Part shown: one piece after another, positions 54,854 through 63,675 of the stretch | Numbering within the stretch: position 1 is the first letter of the stretch | Layout: every line of letters starts with the position of its first letter | Source: Desulfuromonas thiophila | GTDB lineage: Bacteria > Desulfobacterota > Desulfuromonadia > Desulfuromonadales > Desulfuromonadaceae | Length of the DNA stretch: 64,000 nucleotides | Assembly: GCF_900101955.1 (NCBI RefSeq) | Contig: NZ_FNAQ01000012.1 | Location: forward strand, 1-64,000 | Reading direction: 5' to 3' | Made by a program: the position numbers and the translations under genes | Notes under the pieces: generated by a model | The model's database searches: none | The model's input: the letters and a program-made list of their open reading frames with translations, nothing else | Told to the model about the DNA's origin: nothing

Positions 54854-54962
54854 GGCATGTCTATGCCAAGGGAGCGCGTCTTTCTCATCCCCCGATTGAC
54901 CGAAAACTCCTCCCTTACCTGTTCCGCCGCTCAGGATTCTCTCCTCCCGGGCGGCGTTTTTT
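54854..54962 (+). ncRNA. Predicted sigma-54-dependent small RNA, about 109 nt
   Basis: The predicted +1 coincides with a 5' stem-loop GGCAT-GTCT-ATGCC (54854-54867). The transcript would end in a hairpin with CGCCGC (54925-54930) and GCGGCG (54951-54956), an inner AGGA/TCCT pairing, and six T (54957-54962). Two copies of CTCCTCCC (54907-54914 and 54941-54948) are complementary to Shine-Dalgarno sequences. A frame starting ATGTCTATG runs through the region but lacks a ribosome-binding site and reads across the terminator. Name and targets unknown. Confidence 0.6.
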
Positions 54963-55151
54963 ATTGTGCCACCCAGCCCGCCTGTCCGCCCGACAACCGC
55001 TTTGCGGTTGAGCCAACCACCTTGGCCATGGTAGTCTATTGGGATTTTTCTGACCAACAGCCTTGACATCAAAGCGACTCCGGCGGCACAAGCCCGCCAC
55101 CATCGCTGACCAGAACGCAACAAAAACGCGACAACGAACAGGAGAACCCCG
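54963..55151. other. Spacer before the yebC-type gene
   Basis: About 190 bp without a supported gene. It holds one more TTGTGCC half-site (54964-54970) with no partner and a CGCTTTGCGGTTG-type short inverted segment near 54999-55012. The Shine-Dalgarno of the next gene (AGGAG) is at its end. Confidence 0.4.
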
Positions 55152-55898
55152 ATGGCAGGACACAGCAAATGGGCCAACATCAAACACCGCAAGGGCGCCC
55201 AGGACGCCAAGCGCGGTAAAATCTTCACCAAACTGATCAAGGAAATTACCGTAGCGGCCAAAATCGGTGGCGGTGACTTCGAAACCAACCCCCGCCTGCG
55301 CACCGCAATTGACAAGGCCAAGGGCAGCAACATGCCCAAGGACACCATCGACCGCGCCATCAAGAAGGGCACCGGCGATCTGGACGGCGTCAGCTACGAA
55401 GAGGGCACCATGGAGGGCTACGGGCCCGGCGGGGTCGCTGTCCTGGTTGAGATCATGACCGACAACCGCACCCGCACCGTGGCCGACGTGCGCCACTGTT
55501 TTTCCAAACACGGCGGCAGCCTCGGTGTCGATGGCTCGGTGGCGTTCCAGTTCGACCGCCGCGGCCAGATCACCTTTCCCGCCAGCGCCGATTTCGACAG
55601 CCTGTTCGAAGCGGCCCTCGAACTGGGTGCCCTCGACGTCAAGGACGAAGGCGAGTTCTATGAAATCCTCACCGAAGCCACCGATTTCGCCCAGGTGCGC
55701 GACGGCCTGAGCGCCAAGGGATTCAGCTTCGAAGCGGCTGAACTGACCATGATTCCGCAGAACATGGTGGAACTGGATGAAAAAAAGGCCGAACAGATGC
55801 TCAAGCTGATCGACAAGCTTGAAGACAACGACGATGTTCAGAACGTTTACACCAACGCCGACATCGACGACGACATCCTGAGCAGGATCATGGGCTGA
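55152..55898 (+). CDS. YebC/PmpR/TACO1-family protein
   Basis: This 248-aa protein has the invariant start [22 protein letters not shown] and then [35 protein letters not shown] and [13 protein letters not shown], all typical of the YebC family. Members have been described as DNA-binding regulators and more recently as factors helping ribosomes through proline stretches. It precedes ruvC by 10 bp, the common order in proteobacteria. Confidence 0.95.
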   Translation: MAGHSKWANIKHRKGAQDAKRGKIFTKLIKEITVAAKIGGGDFETNPRLRTAIDKAKGSNMPKDTIDRAIKKGTGDLDGVSYEEGTMEGYGPGGVAVLVEIMTDNRTRTVADVRHCFSKHGGSLGVDGSVAFQFDRRGQITFPASADFDSLFEAALELGALDVKDEGEFYEILTEATDFAQVRDGLSAKGFSFEAAELTMIPQNMVELDEKKAEQMLKLIDKLEDNDDVQNVYTNADIDDDILSRIMG

Positions 55899-55908
55899 CG
55901 CGGCGACC

Positions 55909-56433
55909 ATGCGCATTCTGGGAATCGATCCGGGCAGCCGCGTCACCGGCTACGGCTTGCTCGACCGACAGGGCAACCGGCTGCTGCACGTCGACAATGG
56001 CGCCATCATCACCCGCTCACAGGACGATCTGCCCCTGCGGCTGCAGCAGATCTTCGACGGGCTCGGCGCCATCATCCGCCAATACCGCCCCGACGCCGTC
56101 GCCATCGAGCAGGTATTCGTCGCCAAAAACGCCCTGTCGGCGCTCAAACTGGGCCAAGCCCGTGGCGCGGCGGTGGTGGCCGGTGTCAGCGCCGGACTGC
56201 CGGTCTATGAATACACCGCTCTGCAGGTCAAAAACGCCGTCGTCGGCTACGGCAAGGCCGCCAAGCCACAGGTGCAGCAAATGGTGCGGGTTCTGATGCA
56301 TCTGCCCGAGATCGCCCAGGAAGATGCCTCGGATGCTCTGGCCGTGGCGATCTGCCACGCCCACAGCAGCCCCCTGGCCACACGTCTGGCCGGAGAGGCC
56401 GGCGCCAGCAGTAGCCGCCGGAGACTGGCGTGA
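55909..56433 (+). CDS. ruvC: Crossover-junction endodeoxyribonuclease RuvC
   Basis: RuvC (174 aa) cleaves Holliday junctions. The acidic active site is visible: Asp in [16 protein letters not shown] (residue 7), Glu in [22 protein letters not shown], and Asp in [16 protein letters not shown] near the end. It overlaps ruvA (GTGA) and is the first gene of ruvCAB. Confidence 0.96.
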   Translation: MRILGIDPGSRVTGYGLLDRQGNRLLHVDNGAIITRSQDDLPLRLQQIFDGLGAIIRQYRPDAVAIEQVFVAKNALSALKLGQARGAAVVAGVSAGLPVYEYTALQVKNAVVGYGKAAKPQVQQMVRVLMHLPEIAQEDASDALAVAICHAHSSPLATRLAGEAGASSSRRRLA

Positions 56434-57041
56434 TCGCGCGCCTGAGTGGTCTGCTGTGCCACAAGGAACCCGAACAGCTCATTATCGACGTGCAGGGCGT
56501 CGGCTACCGGGTATTCGTCCCCCTGTCCAGCTTTTACGAACTGCCGGACACCGGCCAGCCGGTGCAATTGCATATCCACACCCTGGTGCGGGAGGATGCC
56601 CTGCTGTTGTACGGCTTTTCCAGCCTGCTGCAGAAACAGCTGTTTCTTTTGCTGCTGGGCATCTCCGGCATCGGTCCCAAGGTGGCTCTCAACATCCTGT
56701 CGCATCTGAGCTGTGATGAGTTGCAGCAGGCTCTGCTGCTGCAGGATAGCGTCCGCCTGTCACTGGTGCCGGGCATCGGCAAGAAAACCGCCGAGCGCCT
56801 GGTACTGGAACTGCATGAAAAGGTGCAGAAGCTCTCGGCGGCAGCAGCTGCGGCCAGTGGTCGCAGTGCCGCAACAACCGCTGGCCGCAGCGATACCGAT
56901 GTGCTCAGCGCCCTGCTGAGTCTGGGATACAAAGAAAAGGAAGCCCGCGCCGCCCTCGGCCGTATCGAGGGAGCGGCCGGACTGAGCACCGAAGCCCTGC
57001 TGCGGGCGGCCCTGCAGGAACTGACTCCTGGCAGAAACTGA
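56430..57041 (+). CDS. ruvA: Holliday-junction DNA-binding protein RuvA
   Basis: RuvA (203 aa) binds the junction as a tetramer. The OB-fold start is [28 protein letters not shown]. The helix-hairpin-helix motifs are [16 protein letters not shown] and [17 protein letters not shown], and the C-terminal domain that contacts RuvB ends [19 protein letters not shown] 56430 overlaps the ruvC stop. Confidence 0.96.
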   Translation: MIARLSGLLCHKEPEQLIIDVQGVGYRVFVPLSSFYELPDTGQPVQLHIHTLVREDALLLYGFSSLLQKQLFLLLLGISGIGPKVALNILSHLSCDELQQALLLQDSVRLSLVPGIGKKTAERLVLELHEKVQKLSAAAAAASGRSAATTAGRSDTDVLSALLSLGYKEKEARAALGRIEGAAGLSTEALLRAALQELTPGRN

Positions 57042-57059
57042 CCGCCTTAAGGAAACGCC

Positions 57060-58115
57060 ATGTCCGACCGGCTGATCAGTCCGCATCTGCGCGACGATGA
57101 CGCAAACTTCGACAACCCGCTCAGGCCACGCAGCCTGGCTGAATACATCGGCCAGGAACAGGCCAAGCAGAACCTGGCGGTGTTCATCCAGGCGGCCCGC
57201 CAGCGCGATGAAGCCCTCGACCATGTGCTGTTTTACGGCCCTCCCGGTCTGGGCAAAACCACCCTGGCCCACATCATCGCCAGCGAGATGGGCGTCAACA
57301 TCAAGAGCACCTCCGGCCCGGTCATCGAAAAAGCCGGCGATCTGGCCGCCATCCTGACCAACCTGGAACAGGGCGATGTGCTGTTCATCGACGAGATTCA
57401 CCGTCTCTCGCCGGTGGTGGAGGAAATCCTTTACCCGGCCATGGAAGACTACCAGATCGACATTCTCATCGGCCAGGGGCCTTCGGCCCGCACCATCAAG
57501 CTTGATCTGCCCCGCTTCACCCTGGTGGGCGCCACTACCCGCGCCGGGCTGCTGTCGTCTCCCCTGCGCGACCGTTTTGGTGTCATCAGTCGGCTGCAGT
57601 TCTACACCCATGAGGAACTGGCGGTGATCGTGCGGCGCAGCGCCGACATCCTGCAGGTCGCCATCGACAGCGAGGGCGCGCTGGAAATTGCCCGCCGCAG
57701 CCGTGGCACACCGCGCATTGCCAATCGCCTGCTGCGGCGGGTGCGCGACTTCGCCCAAGTCGGCAGCGACGGCCACATTGATCGGGCCATCGCTGACCGG
57801 GCACTGCTGCGCCTGGAGGTTGACCGCCGCGGCTTCGACCACATGGACAGTCTGTTGCTGCAGAGCCTCATCGACAAGTTTGCCGGCGGCCCCGTCGGCC
57901 TCGACACCCTGGCCGCCGCCATCGGTGAGGAAAAAGATACCATTGAAGAGGTCATTGAACCTTATCTGCTGCAACAGGGCTACATCAGCCGCACCCCGCG
58001 CGGCCGCATGGCCACGGCGCTGGCCTATCAGCACTTTCACCGGCCGCTGCCGTCCCAGGCGGGTCAGAATGCCGGCCTGTTCGACCGCCCGGCCCCACAG
58101 GACGAGCCGGCATGA
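57060..58115 (+). CDS. ruvB: Holliday-junction branch-migration helicase RuvB
   Basis: RuvB (351 aa) is the AAA+ motor of branch migration. Walker A is [15 protein letters not shown], Walker B is [10 protein letters not shown], sensor 1 is [20 protein letters not shown] and the winged helix contains [16 protein letters not shown] 57060 follows AAGGAAACGCC. The stop overlaps the unknown gene behind it (ATGA). Confidence 0.97.
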   Translation: MSDRLISPHLRDDDANFDNPLRPRSLAEYIGQEQAKQNLAVFIQAARQRDEALDHVLFYGPPGLGKTTLAHIIASEMGVNIKSTSGPVIEKAGDLAAILTNLEQGDVLFIDEIHRLSPVVEEILYPAMEDYQIDILIGQGPSARTIKLDLPRFTLVGATTRAGLLSSPLRDRFGVISRLQFYTHEELAVIVRRSADILQVAIDSEGALEIARRSRGTPRIANRLLRRVRDFAQVGSDGHIDRAIADRALLRLEVDRRGFDHMDSLLLQSLIDKFAGGPVGLDTLAAAIGEEKDTIEEVIEPYLLQQGYISRTPRGRMATALAYQHFHRPLPSQAGQNAGLFDRPAPQDEPA

Positions 58116-60103
58116 CCAGCGTGGCTTCGTCTTCGACGCTGGCCCGGCAACTTTGCGACTGGCTTGCACCGGCATTGGAACAGGGCCGCTATCCGTTTCG
58201 CAAGGCCGACTGCGGCCTGCGCCTGTACAGCATCCGCGGCCCGCTGCATCCCGATCTGGTGCTGTGGATCAATCCCGGCAGTTTTGTCGCCGCCGCGCTG
58301 CTCAACCTGCTGCAGCATCCGCCCGACAACGACGCACTGATAAATGCCCAGGCCGCCGCTGAGGTGCTCGGGCTGAACCATTTCGTGCTCTGGCATCCCG
58401 GCGGACTCGACATTTACGAAACCGGTTCGCTGCGCATCCATCAGCATATCGCCGCTGGCGAACCCCGCCCGGCGCCCCAGGCAGCAGCTGCTCTAACGGA
58501 ATTGCTGGAGCAGCTGCGACTGCTGTGCGTGTTGCACACCCGCCCGCCGGAACAACTCGGCGCCTGGCATCTGTACAACCTGTGCGAACAGGCTCTGTGG
58601 CGGGCCGGCGACCTTCACGCCACCCGGCTGCGCCGGACAGCGGAGCCCCCCGCAGATTTGGAATCGCACGTACGCCAACAGATGCTGCTGGTACTGGCCC
58701 TGCTGCTCGACGCCCTCGCCGACGGCCGCCTGCCACGCCATCTGGGGCCGCAGCAATTGGCCACCTTTGTCGCGGCCCGACGATCGCCGGCCACGACCGA
58801 CAGCCTGCCGTTGCCCGAAGAGGCCGCTGCCGCCGAACTGCTGTTCGTGCTGCACCGGCTGGAGCAGCTCAGTCCCTTTCACCCCGTCGAGCGGGCCAGT
58901 CAGTTCATTGAACTACTGCTGCATGGCAGCCATCCCCTGGCCCAGGCCGGGCTGCCGCAGCCGAAACTGCCCGCTGCCGACACTGCCGTTCTGCAACTGT
59001 ACTGCGATGATCTGCTCAGCGATCCCGCAGCCATCGACATCGATCAGTCCGGCCGATTGGCGCTCAAAGCACTGCTGCGGCGCCTGCACCAAACGGGCAG
59101 CCCTCCCGGCCGCCAGGAAACACAACTGTTCGCCCTGACAGCCTGCGACCTGCACCACGCACGGGCCTGTCTGGTGGACAGCCGGGAACCTTCAGCCCAG
59201 CAGCTTCCGCGACTGCAGGGGTTGCTGCGTCAAGTCTGGCCAGGCCGACGGCTGATCCTGCCACCCCACAGTCCGCTGGCCCTCTGGCAACTGGCCTATC
59301 TGCTGGGACTGCTGCCAACCGGGGCTCGCTGCGATCTGTGTCTGCCGGCCGCGCTGCTGGGCCAGCCAGCTGCGGAGACGGTACTGGCGCTGATTCATCA
59401 GTGCTGCCATCTTGAACAGCTGCAATCGGATGGCAGTCTGTGCCAACTGCGGCTGTGGCGCCAACCGGCGGAGCCGGGCGCACTCACCCAGCTGATCCAT
59501 CTCAACCACCAGCGGGCGCTGGCCTGGCATGATCAACCCTTTGCCACCACGCCACTGCAAGCGCAAGCGCCACATCAAAACATTACCGAAACAGAGCCTC
59601 CGCCAGCGGCAACAGCTATGCCAGGCCGCCAGCAACAGGTGCGCGAGGCCATCGACCAGCAGATTGCCGCCCGACCGCGCTTTCATTTTCCAGCCGACTA
59701 TCTCTATGATCTGGCCAGCATCGAACGCCGTCATCACACCCTCAACAACGGCCCCTGGCAACTGGGTCAACAGTTGCTCGAAAATGTCAGCCTGCTGGAT
59801 TGTCACGGCAAGCGGATTGTGGAAACCGACATCGACCACGCCTGGGCCTTGCTGCTGGCATCCCACAGTCAGCAACAGATTGAACTGCCCCTGGCCCAAG
59901 AGGCCTGTCGTGAGCTGGTGCTGCGCTATCTGGAGGATCTGGCCAGCCTGCGCACCCTGATTCTGAGTGAAAGCCACGCCGGCCTGACCCCCGCCCGGCT
60001 GGCCCGCCGTTTTGCCACCCGCCTGTGGCGCCAACTGGCCCTGCCACCCTGGGACAGGATACGGCTCTGCGCCCGCCAGTACGGCCGGTCCCTGCCAGCC
60101 TGA
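58112..60103 (+). CDS. Large protein of unknown function in the ruv operon
   Basis: I do not recognise this 663-aa protein. It is rich in Leu, Gln and Ala with no signal peptide or membrane helix, so it should be cytoplasmic and largely helical. The first 110 residues ([43 protein letters not shown]) might form a small alpha/beta domain. A Pro/Thr-rich linker occurs near 505-525 before a C-terminal helical part. Its ATG overlaps the ruvB stop, so it is co-translated with ruvB and may act in recombination; that is only inferred from position. Confidence 0.75.
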   Translation: MTSVASSSTLARQLCDWLAPALEQGRYPFRKADCGLRLYSIRGPLHPDLVLWINPGSFVAAALLNLLQHPPDNDALINAQAAAEVLGLNHFVLWHPGGLDIYETGSLRIHQHIAAGEPRPAPQAAAALTELLEQLRLLCVLHTRPPEQLGAWHLYNLCEQALWRAGDLHATRLRRTAEPPADLESHVRQQMLLVLALLLDALADGRLPRHLGPQQLATFVAARRSPATTDSLPLPEEAAAAELLFVLHRLEQLSPFHPVERASQFIELLLHGSHPLAQAGLPQPKLPAADTAVLQLYCDDLLSDPAAIDIDQSGRLALKALLRRLHQTGSPPGRQETQLFALTACDLHHARACLVDSREPSAQQLPRLQGLLRQVWPGRRLILPPHSPLALWQLAYLLGLLPTGARCDLCLPAALLGQPAAETVLALIHQCCHLEQLQSDGSLCQLRLWRQPAEPGALTQLIHLNHQRALAWHDQPFATTPLQAQAPHQNITETEPPPAATAMPGRQQQVREAIDQQIAARPRFHFPADYLYDLASIERRHHTLNNGPWQLGQQLLENVSLLDCHGKRIVETDIDHAWALLLASHSQQQIELPLAQEACRELVLRYLEDLASLRTLILSESHAGLTPARLARRFATRLWRQLALPPWDRIRLCARQYGRSLPA

Positions 60104-60113
60104 GCAGGAGAAC

Positions 60114-60141
60114 TTGCAGGCGGCCCTGATCCTGCTAGACT
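60114..60141 (+). promoter_or_regulatory. Candidate promoter before the phasin/UbiK-like gene
   Basis: TTGCAG (60114-60119) and TAGACT (60136-60141) are 16 bp apart, about 58 bp before the next ATG. Confidence 0.4.
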
Positions 60142-60198
60142 GCCCAGATGCTAACAGGCGCGTACCGCGCCCTCTTTTGCCCAATGGAGGTGCCTGAC

Positions 60199-60498
60199 AT
60201 GTTCGAGATTCTGGAAAAAACCCTGCTGACCGCCCTGGGAGCCGCCAGTCTGACCCAAAAAAAAACCGAGGAACTGGCCTGCGAGCTGCGCCAACGCTTC
60301 AACCTGAGTGAGGAGGAAGGCAAGAAACTGGTTACCAGCGTGCAGGAGGCGGTAAAGCAACGCCAGCAGGATCTGCAGGACGCCGCCCGAGACGAGGTTC
60401 GCCAGGCCGCCGAACGGCTGGGCCTGGTTCCCCGCAGTGAACTCGAAGCCCTCGAACAGCGCGTCCGCCAGTTGGAAGAGCGGTTGGGCCAGAACTGA
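60199..60498 (+). CDS. Small coiled-coil protein, phasin/UbiK-like
   Basis: This 99-aa protein starts at ATG 60199 after GGAGGTG; an upstream ATG (60148) lacks a ribosome-binding site. It is helical: an amphipathic N-terminal part (FEILEKTLLTALGAASLTQKK), a Gln/Glu-rich middle, and a C-terminal leucine-repeat coiled coil (GLVPRSELEALEQRVRQLEERL). This pattern is shared by phasin-like proteins and by UbiK, which assists quinone synthesis. Since ubiB follows 13 bp later, a role with UbiB in quinone metabolism is reasonable. Confidence 0.75.
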   Translation: MFEILEKTLLTALGAASLTQKKTEELACELRQRFNLSEEEGKKLVTSVQEAVKQRQQDLQDAARDEVRQAAERLGLVPRSELEALEQRVRQLEERLGQN

Positions 60499-60511
60499 AG
60501 CCGGCGACCGG

Positions 60512-62206
60512 ATGCTGCCATTCCTGCACCTTGACCGCAACCTGCGTTCCCTGCGCCGCTATCGCGAAATCCTCGCGGTCCTGGTGACCTATGGTTTTGA
60601 CCATCTGGTCGAACAGCTCAATATCGATTATTACCTGGAGCGGGCGCGACGATTGATCCGTCGCCAACGCCAGCAGCTTTCCGCCCTGGAGCGTCTGCCG
60701 GCCGAACAACGGCTGCGCATGGCACTGGAGGAACTCGGGCCGACCTTTATCAAATTCGGCCAGTTGCTATCTACCCGCCCCGACCTGCTGCCGGCCAGCT
60801 ATATCCGCGAACTCAACCGCCTGCAGGACCATGTCGCGCCCCTGCCCTGGAGCGCCATCGAACAGCGGCTGACGACCGAGCTGGGCGCACCGCCGCAAAG
60901 CCTGTTCGGCACCGTTGATCCGACACCGCTGGCGGCAGCATCCATCGCCCAGGTCCACCGCGCCCGCCTGCACGACGGTCGGCAGGTCGCCCTGAAGGTG
61001 CAGCGACCCGGCATTGAGGCGGTCATTGCCACCGATCTGGACATTCTTGAGGGACTCGCCGGCCTGCTGGAAAACAACCAGGACCGCACCTCGCTGGTGT
61101 CGCCGCTGCAACTGGTGCGCGAGTTCCGCCGTACCCTCTACCGCGAGCTCGACTTCACCAAGGAGGCTCACAGCCTGTGTCGTTTTCGCAGCAACTTCGC
61201 CGGCGACCCGCATCTGTACGTACCGGAGGTGTTCTGGGACTACAGCAGTGAAGCCCTGCTGACGCTGGAACTGATTGACGGCTGCAAGATCGACGACCTT
61301 GATGGCCTGCGCCGCGCCGGACACGACCTGCCCGAGCTGGCCCGGCGCGGCGCCCAATGTTTTCTTACCCAGGTGGTTCATCACGGCCTGTTTCACGGCG
61401 ACCCCCATCCCGGCAATCTGCGGGTATTGGCCGATGGCCGCATCTGCTTTCTCGATTTTGGCATGGTCGGTCATCTCGACGACGAACTGCGTCAGCAGTT
61501 GGCCAACCTGCTGCTGGGCCTCTTTCGCAAGGATACCGACATGCTGGCCGAGGTTCTGCTGACCCGACGGCCACGCACCAGCGAAATCGACCTGCCGGCC
61601 CTGCGCCGCGATCTGCTTGAATTCATTGACGACTATCATCAGCGCCCCCTGAAGCAGATCGATAGCTTCAAACTGATGACCGAATTCATCGCCCTGATGG
61701 GCCGGCACCACATCCGCTTTCCGGCCGACCTGATGCTGCTGACCAAAGCCCTGGTCACCATCGAAGGCATCGGCCGCCGACTTGATCCCGATTTCAATCT
61801 GATCGAACAGATCGAACCCAACGTCCGCGCCCTGCTCAAACACCGGCTGTCATCGGAACACCTCGGCCGCCAGACCCTCAACTGCCTGCGCGCCTATCTT
61901 GATCTGGCGCGCAGCCTGCCCCACGACATCCGCGAGGTGCTGTTACGCCTCAACAGCAACAGCTTCAAGATCGATCTGGAACATCGCGGGCTGGAGCGAC
62001 TGATCCGCGATCTGGACAAATCGAGCAACCGCCTGTCCTTTAGTTTTCTGATCGGCTCTCTCATCATCGGTTCCTCCCTCATCGTACAGACCGGTGCCGG
62101 ACCGCAGTTGTTCGGCCTGCCGGCGCTGGGGCTGCTCGGTTACAGCATCGCTGCCCTGCTGGGGTTGTGGCTGGCCATAGGGGTCCTCAGCTCCGGTCGA
62201 CTGTGA
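60512..62206 (+). CDS. ubiB: UbiB/AarF (ABC1) atypical kinase
   Basis: This 564-aa protein is a member of the UbiB family, needed for quinone synthesis. Visible motifs are the KxGQ motif in TFIKFGQLLSTRPDLLP, the Ala-rich nucleotide loop AAASIAQVHRA, VALKVQRPG, the catalytic HGLFHGDPHPGNL and CFLDFGMVG (DFG). Two C-terminal membrane helices follow (about 515-560). ATG 60512 fits the family N-terminus. In this anaerobe the product is probably menaquinone. Confidence 0.92.
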   Translation: MLPFLHLDRNLRSLRRYREILAVLVTYGFDHLVEQLNIDYYLERARRLIRRQRQQLSALERLPAEQRLRMALEELGPTFIKFGQLLSTRPDLLPASYIRELNRLQDHVAPLPWSAIEQRLTTELGAPPQSLFGTVDPTPLAAASIAQVHRARLHDGRQVALKVQRPGIEAVIATDLDILEGLAGLLENNQDRTSLVSPLQLVREFRRTLYRELDFTKEAHSLCRFRSNFAGDPHLYVPEVFWDYSSEALLTLELIDGCKIDDLDGLRRAGHDLPELARRGAQCFLTQVVHHGLFHGDPHPGNLRVLADGRICFLDFGMVGHLDDELRQQLANLLLGLFRKDTDMLAEVLLTRRPRTSEIDLPALRRDLLEFIDDYHQRPLKQIDSFKLMTEFIALMGRHHIRFPADLMLLTKALVTIEGIGRRLDPDFNLIEQIEPNVRALLKHRLSSEHLGRQTLNCLRAYLDLARSLPHDIREVLLRLNSNSFKIDLEHRGLERLIRDLDKSSNRLSFSFLIGSLIIGSSLIVQTGAGPQLFGLPALGLLGYSIAALLGLWLAIGVLSSGRL

Positions 62207-62571
62207 CAGGTCCTCGCCGCAGCAGCTGAAAAATCCATTGCCAAACCAGCTGCGTCAGAATGCCCCCAAAGCGCCCTTTCAACCCCGACAGGCCAAACCC
62301 TGACCAGGAAACGGCCAGCATCCTGCCCCTGTACGCTAACCAGAACAACACAGTGTGGCATCGCCGCCACAGCCGCCCGCCCCAGAAACCACAGTTTCTG
62401 CGCTATCTCTCCCAAGCCACCCAAACCAAATCCTGACATTACGATCAGTTAGGAGAATCGCATCAATGGCACGATCCGTGCTAAACGGAGAGACACAACC
62501 CTTCGCGGATTCTGCGGCCGCACCTGTCGACCGGGAACCACAGTGTTTGCTGACCAAGGATTGATTGGCAT
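62207..62571. other. Intergenic region upstream of lpxC
   Basis: No conserved gene is seen in these 365 bp. A 32-codon frame beginning ATG 62466 (MARSVLNGETQPF…) has AGGAG 10 nt upstream and ends 5 bp before the lpxC ATG; it might be a leader peptide. The same place holds a sigma-54-like promoter (62467-62482). Confidence 0.35.
62467..62482 (+). promoter_or_regulatory. Candidate sigma-54 promoter of lpxC
   Basis: TGGCACG-ATCC-GTGCT keeps the full -24 consensus and the GG-N10-GC spacing (GG 62468-62469, GC 62480-62481). The start would be near 62493, about 80 bp before lpxC. The site is also a GCACG/CGTGC palindrome, so a repressor site is an alternative. Confidence 0.45.
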
Positions 62572-63495
62572 ATGATCTACCAATGCACCATCGCTAAAGC
62601 CGCCACCCTCAAGGGCATCGGCCTGCATACCGGGCGGGAAATCACCATGCGTCTGCTGCCGGCCGCCGCTGGCACCGGCATCCTCTTCCACCGCAGCGAA
62701 GGTGACAAATCCCGCGTGATCGAAGCGCTCTCGGCCAATGTCGTGGATACCCGCATGGCCACTGTCATCGGCAAGGGTGATCTGCGCGTCTCCACTATCG
62801 AACACCTGATGGCGGCGCTGGTTGCCTGCCAGATCGACAATCTCGTCATTGAGATCGACGGCCCCGAGGTTCCGATCCTCGATGGCAGTGCCGCGCCCTT
62901 TATCCGCCTGATCCATCAGGCCGGCATCGCCCGGCTGGCGCGTAGCCGCAAGGTGATCGCCATTACCAAACCGCTGACCCTGGTCGAAGGTGAAAAACGT
63001 GTCAGCCTCATTCCTTCGCGCTTTTTGCGCGTCAGCTTCGATCTGAACTTCAGCCACCCCTGCATCCGCCAGCAGCAACGCTCCTTCAAGCTTTCAACGG
63101 AAAGCTTCTGCAGCGAAATCGCGTCGGCCCGCACCTTCGGCTTCCTTGAAGAGGTAGAGTACCTCAAATCGGTCGGTCTGGCCCGGGGAGGATCCCTTGC
63201 CAATGCCGTCGTTATCGGCAAGGACAGCATCCTCAACCCTGAGGGACTGCGCTATGGCGACGAATTCGTGCGCCACAAGATTCTTGATACCCTCGGCGAT
63301 TTTGCTCTGCTTGGCTACGGTCTGCTGGGTCACATCAAATCGTACAAGGCCGGCCACGACATCAACCACAAGATGGTGGAGAAGATTCTCGCCACGCCGG
63401 ACAGCTGGCGTTTCGTCGAATTTTCTGAAGCGGCGGTGGCTGAGGCCCTGCGCCTGCCCTTGCCGGCTTTCAATCCTGATCTGGTGCAGGCCTGA
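62572..63495 (+). CDS. lpxC: UDP-3-O-acyl-N-acetylglucosamine deacetylase
   Basis: LpxC (307 aa) catalyses the committed step of lipid A synthesis. The Zn ligands are in TIEHLMAAL (His) and in HKILDTLGDFALLG (His, Asp). GIGLHTG and DGSAAPFI, the catalytic SHPCIRQQQ region and SARTFGFLEE are typical, as is GLARGGSLANAVV. The length is normal. Its presence shows a lipopolysaccharide-bearing outer membrane. It may be under sigma-54 control from 62467. Confidence 0.97.
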   Translation: MIYQCTIAKAATLKGIGLHTGREITMRLLPAAAGTGILFHRSEGDKSRVIEALSANVVDTRMATVIGKGDLRVSTIEHLMAALVACQIDNLVIEIDGPEVPILDGSAAPFIRLIHQAGIARLARSRKVIAITKPLTLVEGEKRVSLIPSRFLRVSFDLNFSHPCIRQQQRSFKLSTESFCSEIASARTFGFLEEVEYLKSVGLARGGSLANAVVIGKDSILNPEGLRYGDEFVRHKILDTLGDFALLGYGLLGHIKSYKAGHDINHKMVEKILATPDSWRFVEFSEAAVAEALRLPLPAFNPDLVQA

Positions 63496-63537
63496 TGCTG
63501 TGGCCCGTCTGACACAGCGGCGCTGCTCAACATGACA

Positions 63538-63567
63538 CAGGGGCTGTCCGTTCGCGGACAGCCCCTG
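63538..63567 (+). terminator. Hairpin after lpxC
   Basis: CAGGGGCTGTCCG (63538-63550), loop TTCG and CGGACAGCCCCTG (63555-63567) form a perfect 13-bp stem with a stable UUCG loop. No T tract follows. Confidence 0.55.
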
Positions 63568-63675
63568 CACGTTTGGCATGCCGGGCAAAACCGTTGCAGC
63601 CACTCCCGGCCCGTGCCATCATGCCGGCGACCCCGCAAAACCGCCCCCGACCGTCCTTTAAGAAGAGCTTCGCCC

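Noticed and set aside
54964-54976. A fourth TGTGCC site after the small RNA
   Set aside because: Only one half-site (TTGTGCC) is present; the matching GGCACA is absent at the right spacing.
54659-55066. 135-codon frame through the proposed small RNA
   Set aside because: It lacks a ribosome-binding site, passes through the promoter, terminator hairpin and T tract, and its composition is not protein-like.
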